This document shows positions 17,113-24,587 of a DNA stretch of 43,136 nucleotides, piece by piece. The translations under genes and the position numbers were made by a program. The DNA comes from JAADHG01 sp964418645 (GTDB lineage Bacteria; Bacteroidota; Bacteroidia; Flavobacteriales; Flavobacteriaceae), in assembly GCA_964418645.1 (NCBI GenBank), contig CAYQME010000015.1, positions 1 through 43,136 of the forward strand. Direction: 5' to 3'. How positions within the stretch are numbered: the first letter of the stretch is position 1; each line of letters starts with the position of its first letter. A model generated the notes under the pieces. It made no database searches and was not told the origin of the DNA. It saw nothing but the letters and a program-made list of their open reading frames with translations.

Positions 17113-17883
17113 ATGACTGAAACTATCAGCATACCAAAAAACCTTTGCATTATTATCCCTTGTTATAATGAAGAACAAAGACTTCCAGTTTCTGAATTTG
17201 AAGCATTTCTATCTAAAAATTCTGAAACTATATTTTGTTTTGTTAATGATGGTTCCGTAGATAACACTCAAACCATACTTTTAAAACTCAAACAAAAATT
17301 TGACAAAAATGTAGCTATTGTTTCATACAAAAACAACGTAGGTAAAGCTGAAGCGGTTAGAAAAGGCATCTTATATTGCAACGCTAAATTTAACCATAAT
17401 ACAATAGCATATCTCGATGCAGATTTGGCGACATCACTAGAAGAATGTATTGAATTATCAACGTATTTAGATTCAAACATTAGTTTTGTTTTTGGTTCAA
17501 GAATAATGAAAATAGGTTCTATTATTGTTAGAAACCATTATCGTTTTTTAATTGGACGTGTTATTGCAACATCTATTTCAAAAATTTTAAAGCTTAAAGT
17601 ATATGATACACAATGTGGTTGTAAGATTTTTGAAAAAGAGTTATCTGAAACTATTTTTAAAGATCCTTTTATTTCAAAATGGCTGTTTGATGTAGAAATT
17701 TTTCAACGTATTATTTTAATCTACGGCAGACACCAAGTTTTAAATAAAATGGTTGAAATTCCTCTAAAAAGATGGATTGATAAAGATGGTTCAAAAGTAA
17801 AAATATCATATTTTTTTAAAATGTTGATGGATTTATATTCAATAAATAAAAAATACAAAACAAAAAATGTTACTGTCAACTAA
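17113..17883 (+). CDS. Family 2 glycosyltransferase, DPM1/DPG-synthase-like (first copy)
   Basis: A 256-residue GT-A enzyme resembling dolichyl/polyprenyl-phosphate sugar synthases. It begins with the usual IIIPCYNEEQRLP nucleotide-binding strand, continues with FVNDGSVDNTQ and NVGKAEAVRKGI, and has the metal-binding DADLATS. The segment TQCGCKIFEKEL followed by WLFDVEIFQRI is typical of the DPM1 branch. There are no C-terminal TM helices, so it is a soluble or peripheral membrane type. The ArnT-like gene follows after 12 nt. The most likely job is loading a sugar onto undecaprenyl phosphate for that GT-C enzyme; the sugar is unknown. Confidence 0.88.
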   Translation: MTETISIPKNLCIIIPCYNEEQRLPVSEFEAFLSKNSETIFCFVNDGSVDNTQTILLKLKQKFDKNVAIVSYKNNVGKAEAVRKGILYCNAKFNHNTIAYLDADLATSLEECIELSTYLDSNISFVFGSRIMKIGSIIVRNHYRFLIGRVIATSISKILKLKVYDTQCGCKIFEKELSETIFKDPFISKWLFDVEIFQRIILIYGRHQVLNKMVEIPLKRWIDKDGSKVKISYFFKMLMDLYSINKKYKTKNVTVN

Positions 17884-17895
17884 ACGCATTTAAAA

Positions 17896-19317
17896 ATGAC
17901 TAAGAATTTCTACAAGAATACTTCTCCTTATATTTTTTATTCTGTCATTGTCATTGTTGTTTTCAGATTTATTCTTACAGGAGTAATTCCGCTATTAGAT
18001 AAAACAGAAACAAGATATGCTGAAATAGCAAGGTTAATGCATGAAACAAACAACTGGATTGTTTTACAAATAGATTATGGTATTCCGTTTTGGGCTAAAC
18101 CTCCTCTATCTACTTGGCTTTCTGCAATTAGTTTTGAACTTTTAGGCATTAATGAGATTGCGGTTCGATTACCCTCTTTTTTATTGAGTATTGCCTTGCT
18201 TATTCTTTTAGGAAATCTAGTTAAAAAATCTAAAATTTCATTTTATCTACCTGCATTCATCTTACTTACAACTCCAGAGTTTTTAATTCATACAGGAGTT
18301 GTTTCAACCGATACTGCACTTTGTTTTTCCATTGCTCTAATAATGATTTCTTTTTGGAAAGCCATTATAGAAAGTGAGCAATTGTATTGGAAATATCTTT
18401 TTTTCATTGGCATTGCTTTAGGATTGCTATCAAAAGGGCCTTTGGTTTTAGTGTTAACAGGTCCTCCAATTTTCATTTGGCTAATTATACAAAAAGTTAA
18501 AATAAAAGAGCTTTGGTCAAGATTGCCTTGGCTAGTTGGAATACTCTTAACTGCACTCATTGCCATACCATGGTATATCATGACCGAAATACAATCTCCT
18601 GGTTTTATAGATTATTTTATTGTGGGAGAGCATTTCAAACGCTTTTTAGTTCCTGGATGGGAAGGAGACTTATACGGAAGTGGACATAGACAACCTAAAG
18701 GAATGATTTGGACATTTTTATTACTTTTTTTGTTTCCATGGATTCAAATAGTATTCATCAAATTATGGAAAATTCGCAAAACTTTTTTTAAAGATAAATG
18801 GGTGTCTTTTTTAGTGTTGTGGTTATTATGGACACCTTTATTTTTTACATTATCTAAAAACATTTTACATACCTATATTTTACCAGTTACGATACCTACA
18901 GTTTTGCTAATTATTTATTGGTGGAAAGATTATAAACACAAAAAATTAGCGATAGGTTTTGCATCCATATTACCCATAGCAGCCATTATCATGCTAATAG
19001 GGCTTGAAACAAATCCTGATTTTAAAAAACAGATGAATACCGATAAATATCTTTTAACACAAGTAAATAATGAAACTTTACCAATCCTATTCTGGAAAAA
19101 AGTGTCATATTCTAGTGAATTTTACACCAAAGGTAAAGCTCAAACTATAGCAACTGAATTGCAATTAGACTCGATAACAAAACAAGAAAATACTTTTTAT
19201 TTTTTGATTGAGAATAAGAAAAAAAAGGAAGTACCGAGTGCTTATTATGAGAAAATGAAACTTTTAGATTCAAATAAAAAAAGATCTATTTATTTGTTTA
19301 ATAATAAAATGAAGTAG
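17896..19317 (+). CDS. ArnT/PMT-like GT-C glycosyltransferase (family 39, first copy)
   Basis: A 473-residue polytopic membrane enzyme with about ten TM helices, of the PMT_2/ArnT group that uses lipid-linked sugars on the periplasmic side. The first periplasmic loop has the catalytic-type acidic motif LLDKTETRYAEIARLM, followed by the family motif WAKPPLSTW. The C-terminal domain is short and soluble. It follows a DPM1-like transferase closely, which would provide its polyprenyl-phosphate sugar donor. The acceptor may be lipid A, another glycolipid or a protein; the sequence does not decide. Confidence 0.9.
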   Translation: MTKNFYKNTSPYIFYSVIVIVVFRFILTGVIPLLDKTETRYAEIARLMHETNNWIVLQIDYGIPFWAKPPLSTWLSAISFELLGINEIAVRLPSFLLSIALLILLGNLVKKSKISFYLPAFILLTTPEFLIHTGVVSTDTALCFSIALIMISFWKAIIESEQLYWKYLFFIGIALGLLSKGPLVLVLTGPPIFIWLIIQKVKIKELWSRLPWLVGILLTALIAIPWYIMTEIQSPGFIDYFIVGEHFKRFLVPGWEGDLYGSGHRQPKGMIWTFLLLFLFPWIQIVFIKLWKIRKTFFKDKWVSFLVLWLLWTPLFFTLSKNILHTYILPVTIPTVLLIIYWWKDYKHKKLAIGFASILPIAAIIMLIGLETNPDFKKQMNTDKYLLTQVNNETLPILFWKKVSYSSEFYTKGKAQTIATELQLDSITKQENTFYFLIENKKKKEVPSAYYEKMKLLDSNKKRSIYLFNNKMK

Positions 19318-19337
19318 TCTTTATAAAAGTTAAAGTT

Positions 19338-20279
19338 TTACAAGAAATTCTCTTTAAACCATTTTACCTGATGCTCTACACTCTCAAGCAATGTCGTTTG
19401 CGGATTATAATCTAAAAATTTCCGAGCTTTATCAATATTAGCTTTTGTACGTGATTGATCTCCTGCTCGTTTTGGGAGAACATTAATTGTAATGGTTATT
19501 CCTAAAACTTCTTCTACAGCTTCGATACCTTCTTGTGTGGTATGCTCAACTTCAGTTCCTAAATTAATTATCTCTCCATCTACAATTTGTTCTTTCCCAA
19601 TGACACTCACAACCCCATCAACAATATCTCCAACATAAGTAAAACTTCGTAAGTGTTTGTCACTGCCTTCAAACAATGGAAATGGGTCACCTTTTAATCC
19701 TAAATCAATAAGCTTTGTGTACATTTTTTCTGGACGTTCTCGTGGTCCTATCACAGAGTATAACCGTAACGAACAAGATTGCAATTGCTTTTCTCTGCTT
19801 TTTTGGAGCACTAACTGTTCAGCAGCCAATTTTGTCACACCATAATGTGAGGCTGGCTTTGGAGCTACGTCTTCTGTAAAAGTAGCTTCTAATCCGTAAA
19901 TTGAGGATGTTCCAATATTTACAAACAACTTCAAGTCTGGGCAAAGTAATGCATAATCAATTAAATTTTTAGTAGCTATAATATTGTTACTAAAATAATC
20001 TTCAAAAGTAGATGTAGAAGATATTCCCGGTTGTGCTGCATAATGAAAAATATAATGAATATCTGTTGGTAGAGAATTACTTAAATTTTCATTACGCAAA
20101 TCTAAATTAATAACCTTTACTCCTGCCCTCTCTACAGCAGCAGCATTTAATTTTTTTAAGCTTAAATTGTAATACTCAGAAAAATTATCAACTCCAACAA
20201 TCTCATGCCCTAGTTGCTGCAAACGTTCAGCAGTATGAGAACCTATAAAGCCTGCAACTCCAGTAACTAATATTTTCAT
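19338..20279 (-). CDS. NAD-dependent sugar epimerase/dehydratase (CapI-like)
   Basis: A 313-residue extended short-chain dehydrogenase acting on nucleotide sugars. The NAD motif is TGVAGFIG (residues 6-13), the catalytic serine region is NIGTSSIYG and the Tyr-Lys pair is in SHYGVTK. The stretch NFSEYYNLSLKKLN and the C-terminal half (FPLFEGSDKHLRSFTYVGD) resemble UDP-glucuronate 4-epimerases of the CapI group, but UDP-glucose 4-epimerase or another activity is possible. It is the only minus-strand gene between two plus-strand polyprenyl-sugar modules and may make the sugar they use. Confidence 0.87.
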   Translation of the reverse strand: MKILVTGVAGFIGSHTAERLQQLGHEIVGVDNFSEYYNLSLKKLNAAAVERAGVKVINLDLRNENLSNSLPTDIHYIFHYAAQPGISSTSTFEDYFSNNIIATKNLIDYALLCPDLKLFVNIGTSSIYGLEATFTEDVAPKPASHYGVTKLAAEQLVLQKSREKQLQSCSLRLYSVIGPRERPEKMYTKLIDLGLKGDPFPLFEGSDKHLRSFTYVGDIVDGVVSVIGKEQIVDGEIINLGTEVEHTTQEGIEAVEEVLGITITINVLPKRAGDQSRTKANIDKARKFLDYNPQTTLLESVEHQVKWFKENFL

Positions 20280-20357
20280 TTACATAAATTTTATCATGCA
20301 ATTTAATATCTTTTTTATATTTAAAACATGAATCTATCTAGTTAATCTAAAAAAGAA

Positions 20358-20365
20358 TATTTTTG
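20358..20365 (+). promoter_or_regulatory. Candidate -7 element (TATTTTTG) for the GT2/LAB_N/ArnT operon
   Basis: A TAnnTTTG match ending 22 nt before the ATG of the second GT2 gene. No TTG at the right distance upstream, so the call is tentative. Confidence 0.42.
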
Positions 20366-20387
20366 TAACATCAAAACCTAAATTTGA

Positions 20388-21101
20388 ATGGATTACAAAT
20401 TCACAATTATTGTTCCTGTTTACAATGAAGAGGATAATTTGGAACGTGTGGAAAAAGAACTTCTAGCATATTCGAAAATTGCGACAGTACCAACATGCAT
20501 TTTATTTGTTAATGATGGTTCAAAAGATAAAAGCCAAGAATTAATTGAAGATATCTGCCTTAGAAATACTAATTTTAATTTCATCTCCTTTGCAGAAAAC
20601 AGAGGTCTAAGTGCGGCTATTAAAGCGGGTTTTGACTATGTAAAAACGGAATTTGTAGGTTATATTGATTCTGATCTTCAAACAGCACCTGAAGATTTCA
20701 ACTTGTTGTTGGAACATATTGGTAACTATGATTTGGTTACTGGAGTTAGAGCTAATAGAAAAGATTCGTTTGTAAAAAACATGTCTTCTACAATTGCAAA
20801 TGGCATACGTCGTGCATTTACACATGACGGAATGGACGATACTGGTTGTCCATTAAAGGTAATTAAAACAGACTATGCTAAGCGCATTCCTATGTTTAAA
20901 GGCTTACATCGATTTTTACCTGCAATGATTTTATTGCAAAACGGAACAATTATTCAAATCCCTGTACAGCATTTTCCACGCATTGCTGGAGAAGCAAAAT
21001 TTGGCTTATGGAATAGATTGTTAGGCCCTTTAAGTGATTGCTTCGCCTATTTATGGATGAAAAGAAAATACATTAACTACAACGTTGCTAAACAAGGTTA
21101 A
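20388..21101 (+). CDS. Family 2 glycosyltransferase, DPM1-like (second copy)
   Basis: A 237-residue GT-A enzyme similar in layout to the one at 17113 but from a different branch. Motifs are IIVPVYNEEDNLERV, FVNDGSKDKS, NRGLSAAIKAGFDYV, the metal-binding DSDLQTAPEDF and TGCPLKVIK, then HRFLPAMILLQNG and PRIAGEAKFGLWNR, which resemble ArnC/GtrB-type acceptor regions. The TM helices of ArnC/GtrB are missing; they may be supplied by the LAB_N protein encoded next, whose ATG overlaps this stop by one base. It probably makes a polyprenyl-phosphate sugar for the ArnT-like enzyme at 21717. Confidence 0.9.
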   Translation: MDYKFTIIVPVYNEEDNLERVEKELLAYSKIATVPTCILFVNDGSKDKSQELIEDICLRNTNFNFISFAENRGLSAAIKAGFDYVKTEFVGYIDSDLQTAPEDFNLLLEHIGNYDLVTGVRANRKDSFVKNMSSTIANGIRRAFTHDGMDDTGCPLKVIKTDYAKRIPMFKGLHRFLPAMILLQNGTIIQIPVQHFPRIAGEAKFGLWNRLLGPLSDCFAYLWMKRKYINYNVAKQG

Positions 21102-21727
21102 TGAGCAATTGGATTATATATACTATTGGGTTTATTGCTCAAATTTTGTTCTCCTCTAGGTTAGTAATTCAATGGGTTACTTCTGAAAAACAACGCAAAG
21201 TAATTACACCTACACTTTTTTGGACCTTGAGTTTAATAGCTTCTTTTTTATTGTTTGTGTATGGTTATTTACGCGATGATTTTGCCATAATGCTTGGGCA
21301 AACTTTAACCTATTTTATATATATAAGAAACTTACAACTACAAAACCAGTGGCAAAAATTACATTGGTCTATTCGTCTGTTTTTATATAGTGTTCCAGTA
21401 CTTATAGCTATATATTATTTTAACAATAATATTATTGATGTAGATGTTTTATTTAAAAATGAAGCGATTCCATCATGGTTATTATGGCTTGGAATTATCT
21501 CGCAAATAGTATTTACTCTGCGTTTTGTGTATCAATGGTTATATTCCGAGTACAAAAAAACGTCTTCACTACCGCTTGGATTTTGGTTGCTGAGTTTGGT
21601 AGGTTCTATTTTAATCTTAATTTATGCTATAAATAGAGAAGATCCAGTTTTATTTATTGGTCACCTTTTAGGGTCTATTATTTATATTAGAAATTTAATT
21701 TTGCTACATAGACAAGATGCTGCATAA
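21101..21727 (+). CDS. Duplicated LAB_N (lipid A biosynthesis N-terminal) membrane protein
   Basis: A 208-residue protein with about six TM helices made of two copies of the LAB_N domain (about 8-80 and 128-201). The copies share QIxF..R...QW...SE, a P.xFW.LSL segment, Y..xR.D and a closing YIRNL. LAB_N was named from an N-terminal extension of some LpxB proteins and has no proven activity; I believe it groups with small three-helix MtN3/PQ-loop-type transporters. Translational overlap with the GT2 before it (1 nt) and the ArnT-like gene after it (11 nt) suggests a role between them, such as membrane anchoring of the GT2 or flipping of its product. That role is inference. Confidence 0.82.
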   Translation: MSNWIIYTIGFIAQILFSSRLVIQWVTSEKQRKVITPTLFWTLSLIASFLLFVYGYLRDDFAIMLGQTLTYFIYIRNLQLQNQWQKLHWSIRLFLYSVPVLIAIYYFNNNIIDVDVLFKNEAIPSWLLWLGIISQIVFTLRFVYQWLYSEYKKTSSLPLGFWLLSLVGSILILIYAINREDPVLFIGHLLGSIIYIRNLILLHRQDAA

Positions 21728-23351
21728 AATTGAAAATAATCCAATATTAGCAATTATTATTATCGTTTTAATAATGCTTTGTATCAATATAGATGTTCTT
21801 GATATTAGTATTATGGAAGCTCGCAATTTTATTACTGCTCGCGAAATGATTGATGATGGCAATTGGCTATTAACAACAATGAATGGTGAAGCTCGATATC
21901 AAAAACCGCCATTACCTACATGGTTAACTGCGATTTCTGGATTAATTTTTGGAATTAAAAGTGTACTTGCATTACGTTTCCCTGCCATATTGATGGTAAT
22001 AGTTACTGGAATAGCGTCTTATTTGTTAAGTAACAAACTATTAAAAAATAACTCTCAGTCACTAATAAACGCTTTAATTACCGTTACCTCATTTTACGTA
22101 ATAGGTATTATTATTGAAGCTCCTTGGGACATTTTTACGCATGGTTTTATGCTAGTAGCTATACTACATCTGTTTCAGCTTTTTGAAAAACAAAAACAAT
22201 ACTGGAAACACACTTTAATAGCTGGATTATTTTTTGGTCTTTCCATTTTGAGTAAAGGACCTATCTCCTTTTATGCCCTATTGCTTCCATTTTTGATTGC
22301 TTACGGTATAACCTATAAGTACAAAAATTTCAAACCTAAATATTTTTCATTATTCTCTTTTTTAATCATAGCATTACTTATTGGAGGTTGGTGGTATTTG
22401 TATGTTAGGATTTCAGATCCTGAAACATTTTTAGAAATTGCCAATAAAGAAACCGGCAATTGGGGGAGTTATAATGTAAGACCTTTTTACTACTACTGGA
22501 GTTTCTTTACACAAAGTGGCTTGTGGACAATTCCCACTTTTATTGGGTTGTTATATCCTTATATGAAATCTCGTGTAAATAACTTAAAAGCGTATAGACT
22601 TAGCTTTTATTGGACCATTTTAGCAGTAATCTTATTATCTATTATTCCTGAAAAGAAGTCACGGTATTTAATGCCTGTATTAATCCCGTTGGCAATAAAT
22701 ACTGGATTTTATATTGACTATTTAATTAGAAGGTTTAAAGATATAAAAGATAAAAGAGAAACCATTCCTGTATATTTTAATTTTGGTTTGATTGCTTTGA
22801 TTGGCATTGGATTTCCAATAGTAGGTTTTGCATTAGGTCCTTTTTTAACAGGAAATATACTTTTTTGGTTTGTACTAGCTGCTATCTTGCTATTATCAAT
22901 AGGTGTTTTAATACTAATTAATCTTAAAAGAAAGCACATAAAAAACGTATTCTATTTGTGTATCGTATTTATGTTAGCCGCATTTGCAACTGTTTTACCA
23001 TTGTCAAAATTTCAAGGTCAACCTAGTTATAATTCTATTTCAAGTTTAAAACAACAAGCTAAAAAAGAAGACTTAAGTATTTATAGTTTTAATACTGTTT
23101 CACCTGAAATGATTTGGCAATTTGGTGATAAAATTCCTTCTATAAAAATTAATAATTCTACTTATAATTTTCCAGATGAACATAGCTTTGGACTGTTAGC
23201 AAACGATTTAAACCCTGAAGATGAATCACTGCTAAAAAACAATTATACTTTAAAACAACGTGACACTTATGACTTGAATAGAAATACGCCCAATAAGCGT
23301 GGTTACAAAAAAAGACTTATAAGTAATTATTATATTCTAACTAAGAAATAA
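21717..23351 (+). CDS. ArnT/PMT-like GT-C glycosyltransferase (family 39, second copy)
   Basis: A 544-residue polytopic enzyme with 10-12 TM helices, paralogous to the one at 17896. The periplasmic loop carries LDISIMEARNFITAREM, with an acidic residue at the usual catalytic position, and QKPPLPTWLTAISG. It has a longer periplasmic C-terminal domain than its paralogue. The start overlaps the LAB_N gene by 11 nt, and its 3' end overlaps the convergent PAP2 gene by 11 nt. It probably transfers a polyprenyl-linked sugar to an envelope acceptor. Motifs support the family well; donor and acceptor are unknown. Confidence 0.9.
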   Translation: MLHKIENNPILAIIIIVLIMLCINIDVLDISIMEARNFITAREMIDDGNWLLTTMNGEARYQKPPLPTWLTAISGLIFGIKSVLALRFPAILMVIVTGIASYLLSNKLLKNNSQSLINALITVTSFYVIGIIIEAPWDIFTHGFMLVAILHLFQLFEKQKQYWKHTLIAGLFFGLSILSKGPISFYALLLPFLIAYGITYKYKNFKPKYFSLFSFLIIALLIGGWWYLYVRISDPETFLEIANKETGNWGSYNVRPFYYYWSFFTQSGLWTIPTFIGLLYPYMKSRVNNLKAYRLSFYWTILAVILLSIIPEKKSRYLMPVLIPLAINTGFYIDYLIRRFKDIKDKRETIPVYFNFGLIALIGIGFPIVGFALGPFLTGNILFWFVLAAILLLSIGVLILINLKRKHIKNVFYLCIVFMLAAFATVLPLSKFQGQPSYNSISSLKQQAKKEDLSIYSFNTVSPEMIWQFGDKIPSIKINNSTYNFPDEHSFGLLANDLNPEDESLLKNNYTLKQRDTYDLNRNTPNKRGYKKRLISNYYILTKK

Positions 23352-23910
23352 AACGCTGCCTCAAATATCTTTGGAGCTTGTAAAATCCGTATCCTGTAAG
23401 AGCTCCAAACGTCATTCCGCAAATAATATCTAACGGATAATGCACACCAACATAAATTCTACTATAGGCAACTGTTACACTCCAAAATAGCAAGATAAAA
23501 ATTAGTTTTTTATAATAAGGTTTTAGTAATAAACCTGCAAATACTGCAGCAGCCATTGAGTTAGCCGAATGTCCTGAAAAGAAACCATACCTTCCACATC
23601 TTGGAGCAACAAAACGCATAATACCTTGTAGTTCCTCTTCCCTGCAAGGTCTTGGACGTTTAACGATAATATACTTAAACAGGTTTGTAATTTGATCGGT
23701 AAATGCAATCATTACTGCTACTACTAGAATAATTAACAATAACACCTTAAGTCCTAAGCGCTTATAAATAAAAAACAATAAAATGGCATATAATGGAATG
23801 AAAGTAAACTTATTTGTAATTACAAGCCATAACCCATCCCAAGTTGTACTTCCTAAATTGTTTAAAAATAAGAATAGTTCTTTATCGTATTGAAGCAATT
23901 GATCTAACAT
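23341..23910 (-). CDS. PAP2-superfamily membrane phosphatase (lipid phosphatase)
   Basis: A 189-residue inner-membrane phosphatase with 5-6 TM helices and the three PAP2 motifs: KRPRPC, FFSGHSANS and SRIYVGVHYPLD. The layout matches BacA-independent undecaprenyl pyrophosphate phosphatases (PgpB/YbjG type) and LpxE/LpxF lipid A phosphatases. Its 3' end overlaps the ArnT-like gene on the other strand, and it starts 5 nt after a small hypothetical gene. Recycling of the lipid carrier used by the neighbouring glycosyltransferases is a fair guess; sequence alone does not separate the options. Confidence 0.9.
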   Translation of the reverse strand: MLDQLLQYDKELFLFLNNLGSTTWDGLWLVITNKFTFIPLYAILLFFIYKRLGLKVLLLIILVVAVMIAFTDQITNLFKYIIVKRPRPCREEELQGIMRFVAPRCGRYGFFSGHSANSMAAAVFAGLLLKPYYKKLIFILLFWSVTVAYSRIYVGVHYPLDIICGMTFGALTGYGFYKLQRYLRQRFIS

Positions 23911-23915
23911 ATTAC

Positions 23916-24143
23916 CTAATTATCGTAACGCGATACTTCTCTATCATAAAACAGGGAAGCTTCTTCTATTAATACTTCCGTTTCATTTAATAATTCTTTT
24001 TCATCATGTTGGTCAAAATCTTCTAGCCATTCTACTTCATCATTTTCTAGATTAATAATAAATCTCGGAAAATCGGTATGAATTACAAAAATAGCATTAG
24101 GTAAATCGGTATTATCTCCTAGCATAAATTTTGGAAGATTCAT
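23916..24143 (-). CDS. Small acidic hypothetical protein
   Basis: A 75-residue soluble acidic protein (MNLPKFMLGDNTDLP start; EVEWLEDFD core), with no signal peptide or TM helix. I recall proteins of this size and sequence style next to similar genes in Flavobacteriaceae, but I cannot name a family. It lies 5 nt upstream of the PAP2 gene, so the two are probably co-transcribed. The ATG at 24143 is the only good start. Coding is likely because the frame fills the gap tightly and codon use looks like that of its neighbours. Confidence 0.75.
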   Translation of the reverse strand: MNLPKFMLGDNTDLPNAIFVIHTDFPRFIINLENDEVEWLEDFDQHDEKELLNETEVLIEEASLFYDREVSRYDN

Positions 24144-24163
24144 ATATTATATTTAAAAGTTAT

Positions 24164-24572
24164 AAGTGCCTAAAGTGCACTAAAGTTTATAATTTATTAG
24201 CTATTGAAGTAAAAAGAGCCAATAATTCTTTAGCCTCTATTCTTAAATCCTTCAATTTTATATTATCAGTGATATTTATTGTTTCAATTATTTCAAGCCA
24301 ATAATCTGTTTCACTGGCTTCTGCTAAACAATTTTTAATTTTATTCTTAAAATCTTTTTTACTTCTCGACCTATTTGCTTCTCTATAATTTGCTCCAATA
24401 CTTGTTCCTGATTTAGATATCTGGTTTTTTAAAACTAATGCTTCCTGTGTTTTAGGTAAGCTAGCTGATAAATTTATAATTTCTACAGCAAATTTTATAG
24501 TTCTATTCTCTAATTTTTTAGCAAACTCTTTATTGGTCATAATGAATTCAACTTTAAATATTTAAGGCACTT
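24164..24572. repeat. Short inverted repeats flanking the four-helix-bundle gene
   Basis: AAGTGCCT at 24164-24171 and AGGCACTT at 24565-24572 form 8-bp inverted arms on either side of the gene, embedded in similar T/A-rich text (TTTAGGCACTTAT versus TTAAGGCACTTAA on comparable strands). The arms are short, and no transposase is nearby. Confidence 0.45.
24187..24540 (-). CDS. Four-helix-bundle protein (23S rRNA intervening-sequence protein family)
   Basis: A 117-residue all-helical protein of the S23/IVP family (TIGR02436-like). Landmarks are KTQEALVLKNQISKSGTSIGANYREA, then KNKIKNCLAEASETDYWLEI and a final helix ELLALFTSIANKL. Family members were first found inside 23S rRNA insertions, but most, like this one, are free-standing with unknown function; the fold packs as pentamers in known structures. 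The gene is monocistronic-looking, with non-coding DNA on both sides, and is flanked by short inverted repeats (AAGTGCCT / AGGCACTT at 24164 and 24565). That fits a gene that moves between loci. Confidence 0.92.
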   Translation of the reverse strand: MTNKEFAKKLENRTIKFAVEIINLSASLPKTQEALVLKNQISKSGTSIGANYREANRSRSKKDFKNKIKNCLAEASETDYWLEIIETINITDNIKLKDLRIEAKELLALFTSIANKL

Positions 24573-24587
24573 AAATGTACTTTGAAC

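Noticed and set aside
20379..20386. TAAATTTG as the promoter of the second GT2 gene
   Set aside because: It ends one base before the ATG, so transcription would start inside the coding sequence; the box at 20358 is better placed.
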